Positions 61,129 to 64,000 of a DNA stretch of 64,000 nt are shown piece after piece (position 1 is the first letter of the stretch; every line of letters starts with the position of its first letter). The DNA lies in NCBI RefSeq assembly GCF_004217175.1, contig NZ_SHKI01000004.1:124001-188000 (forward strand). Reading direction: 5' to 3'. A model generated the notes under the pieces. It searched no databases. It had not been told where the DNA came from and saw only the letters and a list, made by a program, of their open reading frames with translations. The DNA comes from Leucobacter luti. Its GTDB lineage: Bacteria > Actinomycetota > Actinomycetes > Actinomycetales > Microbacteriaceae. The position numbers and the translations under genes are program-made.

Positions 61129-62247
61129 CTAGCTGACCTGGATTTGCTGCACCGGGAGCGTTGAGTCTGCACCAAAGTCGAGGCCCGACGGCGCGTGCCC
61201 GGCCGCCACGAGCTGCGCACCGAGCGAGGCGATCATCGCGCCGTTATCGGTGCAGAGTGAGAGCGGGGGGACGCGCAGCTCGACCCCGGCGGCAGCTGCG
61301 CGCGCGACGGCGAGCTCGCGGATCCGCGCGTTCGCCACGACCCCGCCGCCCAGCAGCAGCCGCGGCACCCCGAGGTCCCGGCACGCCGCGAGCGCTTTGG
61401 TGAGCAGCACGTCGGCCACCGCCTCCCGGAAGCTCGCCGCGACATCTGCGACCGGAACCGGCTCGCCCGTGGCCGCGTGCTTCTCGACCCAGCGGGCGAC
61501 CGAGGTCTTGAGCCCGGAGAAGGAGAAGTCGTAGCGGTGCCGTTCCATGTCCTTCGGCAGCGAGAGCCCGCGCGGGAAGCGGATCGCGTTCGGATCGCCA
61601 TCCGCGGCGACTCGGTCGATGTGCGGCCCGCCGGGATACGGGAGGCCCAGCAGCCGCGCCACCTTGTCGAAGGCCTCGCCCGCCGCATCGTCGATCGTCT
61701 CACCGAGCAGCTCCACGTCGCCCACCAGGTCGCGCACGAGCAGCAGCGAGGTGTGCCCGCCGGAGACGAGCAGCGCGATCGTGGGGAGCTCGAACTCGCC
61801 GACCTCGCCGACGGCCGGACGCAGGGTGTCCCCCTGCAGCAGGTCGGCCCCGACGTGACCCACCAGGTGATTCACCGCGTAGAGTGGCGTGCCGAGCGAC
61901 ACGGCGAGTGCCTTTGCCGCGGCGACCCCGACCATGAGCGCGCCGGCCAGCCCGGGACCGCTCGTCACGGCGATCGCGTCAAGGTCTTCGAGGCGCACGC
62001 CGGCGTCGGCGAGCGCGCGCTCGATCGTGGGGGTCATCGCTTCGAGGTGGGCACGGGCCGCGACCTCGGGGACCACTCCCCCAAACCGCGCGTGCTCGTC
62101 CATGGAGGAGGCGATCGCGTTGGCGAGCAGGGTGCGCCCGCGCACGATCCCGACCCCCGTCTCGTCGCAGCTCGTCTCGATGCCGAGCACGAGCGGCTCC
62201 GCGGGCTGGGTCAGCGCGGGCGTGCGGTCGGGGTCGGGGGCACTCAT
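61129..62247 (-). CDS. tsaD: tRNA N6-adenosine threonylcarbamoyltransferase
   Basis: A 372-residue ASKHA-fold enzyme that transfers the threonylcarbamoyl group to A37 of ANN-decoding tRNAs, working with TsaB and TsaE. It shows [33 protein letters not shown] with metal His, [36 protein letters not shown] and [14 protein letters not shown]. The ATG overlaps the rimI stop (ATGA). It ends the operon. Confidence 0.98.
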   Translation of the reverse strand: MSAPDPDRTPALTQPAEPLVLGIETSCDETGVGIVRGRTLLANAIASSMDEHARFGGVVPEVAARAHLEAMTPTIERALADAGVRLEDLDAIAVTSGPGLAGALMVGVAAAKALAVSLGTPLYAVNHLVGHVGADLLQGDTLRPAVGEVGEFELPTIALLVSGGHTSLLLVRDLVGDVELLGETIDDAAGEAFDKVARLLGLPYPGGPHIDRVAADGDPNAIRFPRGLSLPKDMERHRYDFSFSGLKTSVARWVEKHAATGEPVPVADVAASFREAVADVLLTKALAACRDLGVPRLLLGGGVVANARIRELAVARAAAAGVELRVPPLSLCTDNGAMIASLGAQLVAAGHAPSGLDFGADSTLPVQQIQVS

Positions 62248-62735
62248 CTCTGGTCCTTCAGGTCGAGCCGCATGACGATCGCATCGACGCCATCCGGCTG
62301 GTAGTAGCGGGGGCGGATCCCGATCTCAGCGAATCCGAGTGAGGCGTACAGCGCCTGCGGCACCGGGTGGTCGGCGCGCACCTCGAGGAACACCTCGCGC
62401 GCACCGGCGGCGACCGCCGCGTCGAGCAGCGCGCGCATGAGGCGTCTCCCCTGCCCAGCGCCGCGGGCCTCGGGGGCGACCGCGATCGTCTGGATATCGG
62501 CCTCCTCCCCCACGAGCAGCACGCCGGCGTAGCCGACGATTGCACCGGAAGCGGCCTCGAGCACGAGGTAGCTGCGATGGTCCGCCACGAGCTCCTCGCG
62601 AAGCAGCTCACGGCTCCACGCATCAGACGCGAACACCGCGGACTCAATCGCCCAGATCGCGTCGAGGTCTTCGGCCCGCGCGGGGCGCATCGAGTACGGC
62701 TGCGACGCCGCCGACGCGGGAGCGCCGCCGGTCAC
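62244..62735 (-). CDS. rimI: Ribosomal-protein-alanine N-acetyltransferase family (GNAT)
   Basis: A 163-residue GNAT acetyltransferase: [16 protein letters not shown] at the start, [29 protein letters not shown] for acetyl-CoA binding, and [41 protein letters not shown] as the RimI-like C terminus. The GTG at 62735 overlaps the tsaB stop. Position within the tsa operon supports RimI, although the protein target is not shown. Confidence 0.92.
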   Translation of the reverse strand: MTGGAPASAASQPYSMRPARAEDLDAIWAIESAVFASDAWSRELLREELVADHRSYLVLEAASGAIVGYAGVLLVGEEADIQTIAVAPEARGAGQGRRLMRALLDAAVAAGAREVFLEVRADHPVPQALYASLGFAEIGIRPRYYQPDGVDAIVMRLDLKDQR

Positions 62736-63385
62736 GTGCTCACCCGCTTCGGTGCGGTCGGCTGGGCAACATCCGGGGCCCGGAGGTAGCGCGCCCGGTC
62801 GTCGGCGAACGGGACCCCGGCGGCGAGGCGCCGCGCCGCGAGGCGCACGAGCGCGGCGCTGGGGATCCGCTCCGGCCACACCTCGGTGGGCACAGACTCG
62901 TAGTCGGCGCGGGCCACCAGCCCCGGGCCGGAGCTGCGAATCGGGATCCCGGCCCAGTCAAGCCCGGAGTACTCGGTGACGAAGAGTTCGCGGCGGCGCG
63001 CGTCCTGCACCACGCGGACCCCGGCGGTCGCGCCCTGCTCGAGCGTCTCAAGCGCCACGGCCTCGTGCCCCTCGAGCGGCAGCAGCGGGACCCCCCTGCC
63101 GAGCGCGAAGGCGTGGGCGGCCGCGATGCCGACCCGCAGTCCAGTAAAGGGCCCCGGGCCGACACCGGCGACCACTCCAGAGACGCGGTCGGGTGCAATG
63201 CCGCTCTCGCCGAAGACGGCGGCGAGTAGCCCGCCGATCGCCTCTGCGTGGCCGCGCGGGTCATCGCTCGCGGCCACCCACGTCTGCCCGTCGGCGCCGA
63301 GCGCCACCGTGGTCCCGATCGCGGTGTCGATCGCGAGCAGCACGTGTGCCCCGAGTTCCGGGGCGTCGCCCATCGTCAGTGTCAC
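62732..63385 (-). CDS. tsaB: tRNA threonylcarbamoyladenosine biosynthesis protein TsaB
   Basis: A 217-residue ASKHA-fold partner of TsaD with VLLAIDTAIGTTVAL, RGHAEAIGGLLAAVF, VVAGVGPGPFTGLRVGIAAAHAFALG and VVQDARRRELFV. It lacks the metal-binding histidines, as TsaB does. The GTG at 63385 overlaps the tsaE stop and its own stop overlaps rimI. Confidence 0.96.
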   Translation of the reverse strand: MTLTMGDAPELGAHVLLAIDTAIGTTVALGADGQTWVAASDDPRGHAEAIGGLLAAVFGESGIAPDRVSGVVAGVGPGPFTGLRVGIAAAHAFALGRGVPLLPLEGHEAVALETLEQGATAGVRVVQDARRRELFVTEYSGLDWAGIPIRSSGPGLVARADYESVPTEVWPERIPSAALVRLAARRLAAGVPFADDRARYLRAPDVAQPTAPKRVST

Positions 63386-63903
63386 AGCGTCTCCTCCGCC
63401 CAGCGGGGTCCGGTCCCCGTGATCGTCACGCGGCGCGCTTCGACGGGGGCCTCAGACCAGTCAATGTCTTCTGCTTCGGTGTCGCCGGCGGGCGCTGCGT
63501 CGCCGAGCGGCCGTTCGATCACGAGCTCAAGCCACGAGCCGCGGGTGTCAACGAGTCCTGCACCCCACTCCGCAACCACCACTGAGCGCTCGAAGTCGAG
63601 ATCGAGGTCGTCGAGTTCGCCGGCGTCCGCGAGGCGGTACGCGTCGACGTGCACGAGCGGTGCCCCACCCACGAGTGACGGGTGCGTGCGCGCGAGCACG
63701 AACGTGGGGCTCTGCACGGGCCCGCGAACACCCAGCCCCTCTCCGATACCGCGGGTGAGGGTGGTCTTTCCCGCTCCGAGCGGCCCCGTGAGAATCACGA
63801 GGTCGCCCGCTCGCAGCACACGGCCGAGCCGCACCCCGAGCGCGTGCATCGCGTCGGGGTCGGCAATCTCGTGCACGCTCACGACCGGGTTCGGTGCGGT
63901 CAC
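63382..63903 (-). CDS. tsaE: tRNA threonylcarbamoyladenosine biosynthesis ATPase TsaE
   Basis: A 173-residue P-loop ATPase: Walker A LTGPLGAGKTTLTRGIGEGLG, switch region VQSPTFVLARTH, HVDAYRLADAGELDDLDLD and VVVAEWGAGLVD. It drives the TsaB-TsaD cycle. The GTG at 63903 overlaps the alr stop. About 20 acidic residues near the C terminus (AGDTEAEDIDW) are an extra not usually seen. Confidence 0.96.
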   Translation of the reverse strand: MTAPNPVVSVHEIADPDAMHALGVRLGRVLRAGDLVILTGPLGAGKTTLTRGIGEGLGVRGPVQSPTFVLARTHPSLVGGAPLVHVDAYRLADAGELDDLDLDFERSVVVAEWGAGLVDTRGSWLELVIERPLGDAAPAGDTEAEDIDWSEAPVEARRVTITGTGPRWAEETL

Positions 63904-64000
63904 GCGGCGTCTCCGTCGACGGGGACGCGCAGCACGCGTGGGCCGATGCTCGCGATGATCTCGTAGTTGATCGTGCGCATGAGCCCCGACCAGATCTCGA
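63900..64000 (-). CDS. alr: Alanine racemase, C-terminal fragment at the window edge
   Basis: The last 33 residues of a minus-strand gene that continues beyond the window. The visible end reads EIWSGLMRTINYEIIASIGPRV, the conserved C terminus of alanine racemase (TINYEI...IGPRV). It interconverts L- and D-alanine for peptidoglycan. The stop overlaps the tsaE start as GTGA, so alr heads or precedes the tsa operon. Confidence 0.92.
   Translation of the reverse strand, partial: EIWSGLMRTINYEIIASIGPRVLRVPVDGDAA

Overview
The window is high-GC actinobacterial DNA, most likely chromosome from Microbacteriaceae and possibly Leucobacter-like; the genus is an inference from gene content and synteny. 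Supporting signs are a kgd-type 2-oxoglutarate dehydrogenase, the guaB/guaB3 pair, an actinobacterial SURF1, an HrcA/CIRCE-type groES control site, GTGA/ATGA start-stop overlaps throughout, and a sucC-sucD / pcrA / DUF6350 / purN / purH neighbourhood resembling that of mycobacteria. I saw no rRNA, tRNA, insertion sequence, prophage or CRISPR array.

Region 1 (1-16.5 kb) is accessory nitrogen metabolism. After the 3' end of kgd comes a GntR/FCD regulator coupled to a free-standing, signal-less Cache-domain protein. A minus-strand operon then encodes, in transcription order, a cytochrome P450, a glutamine-synthetase-like ligase, a signal-less solute-binding-fold protein, a gamma-glutamyl-GABA-hydrolase-like amidotransferase and a second class I amidotransferase. 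Divergent from the P450 are an FprA-type reductase and a flavodoxin, the obvious electron supply. A third class I amidotransferase, an APC amine/amino-acid permease, a cupin, an aspartate-dehydrogenase-like protein, an NTF2-fold protein, an agmatine deiminase and an alpha-ketoglutaric-semialdehyde-type dehydrogenase follow. The layout suggests oxidation of a gamma-glutamyl-protected amine: a Puu or aniline-like scheme with a P450 as the oxidant. An almost identical 18-bp motif (GTGAATGTTTTnTCGCGC) lies in two of its divergent promoter regions and ties the parts into one candidate regulon.

Region 2 (16.5-42 kb) is mostly housekeeping with insertions: a META lipoprotein, purH, purN, a thiamine transporter operon headed by a TPP riboswitch (no ATPase gene, but a coupled P-loop kinase), DUF6350, a nitrate/sulfonate/taurine-type ABC operon, a NarL-type two-component system, a GAP-family membrane protein, a MetE-fold protein, sucCD, two tandem GGDEF proteins, a TetR regulator, pcrA, an asparaginase, a glycerophosphodiester phosphodiesterase and, at 42.5-43.3 kb, a Bax-inhibitor-1-like protein.

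Region 3 (43.5-50.1 kb) is a second accessory block. A class III PLP enzyme resembling phospho-amine phospho-lyases is divergent from an aminoglycoside-phosphotransferase-fold kinase and a GntR regulator, with palindromic TTGRTCACCAA sites between them. An XRE-cupin regulator, an NhaC antiporter and a class V PLP enzyme follow.

Region 4 (50.1-64 kb) is core: guaA, DUF3817, SURF1, guaB3, guaB, rarD, groES behind a CIRCE element, three DUF4190-type proteins around a methyltransferase, and the tightly overlapping alr-tsaE-tsaB-rimI-tsaD operon on the minus strand (alr is cut by the window edge).
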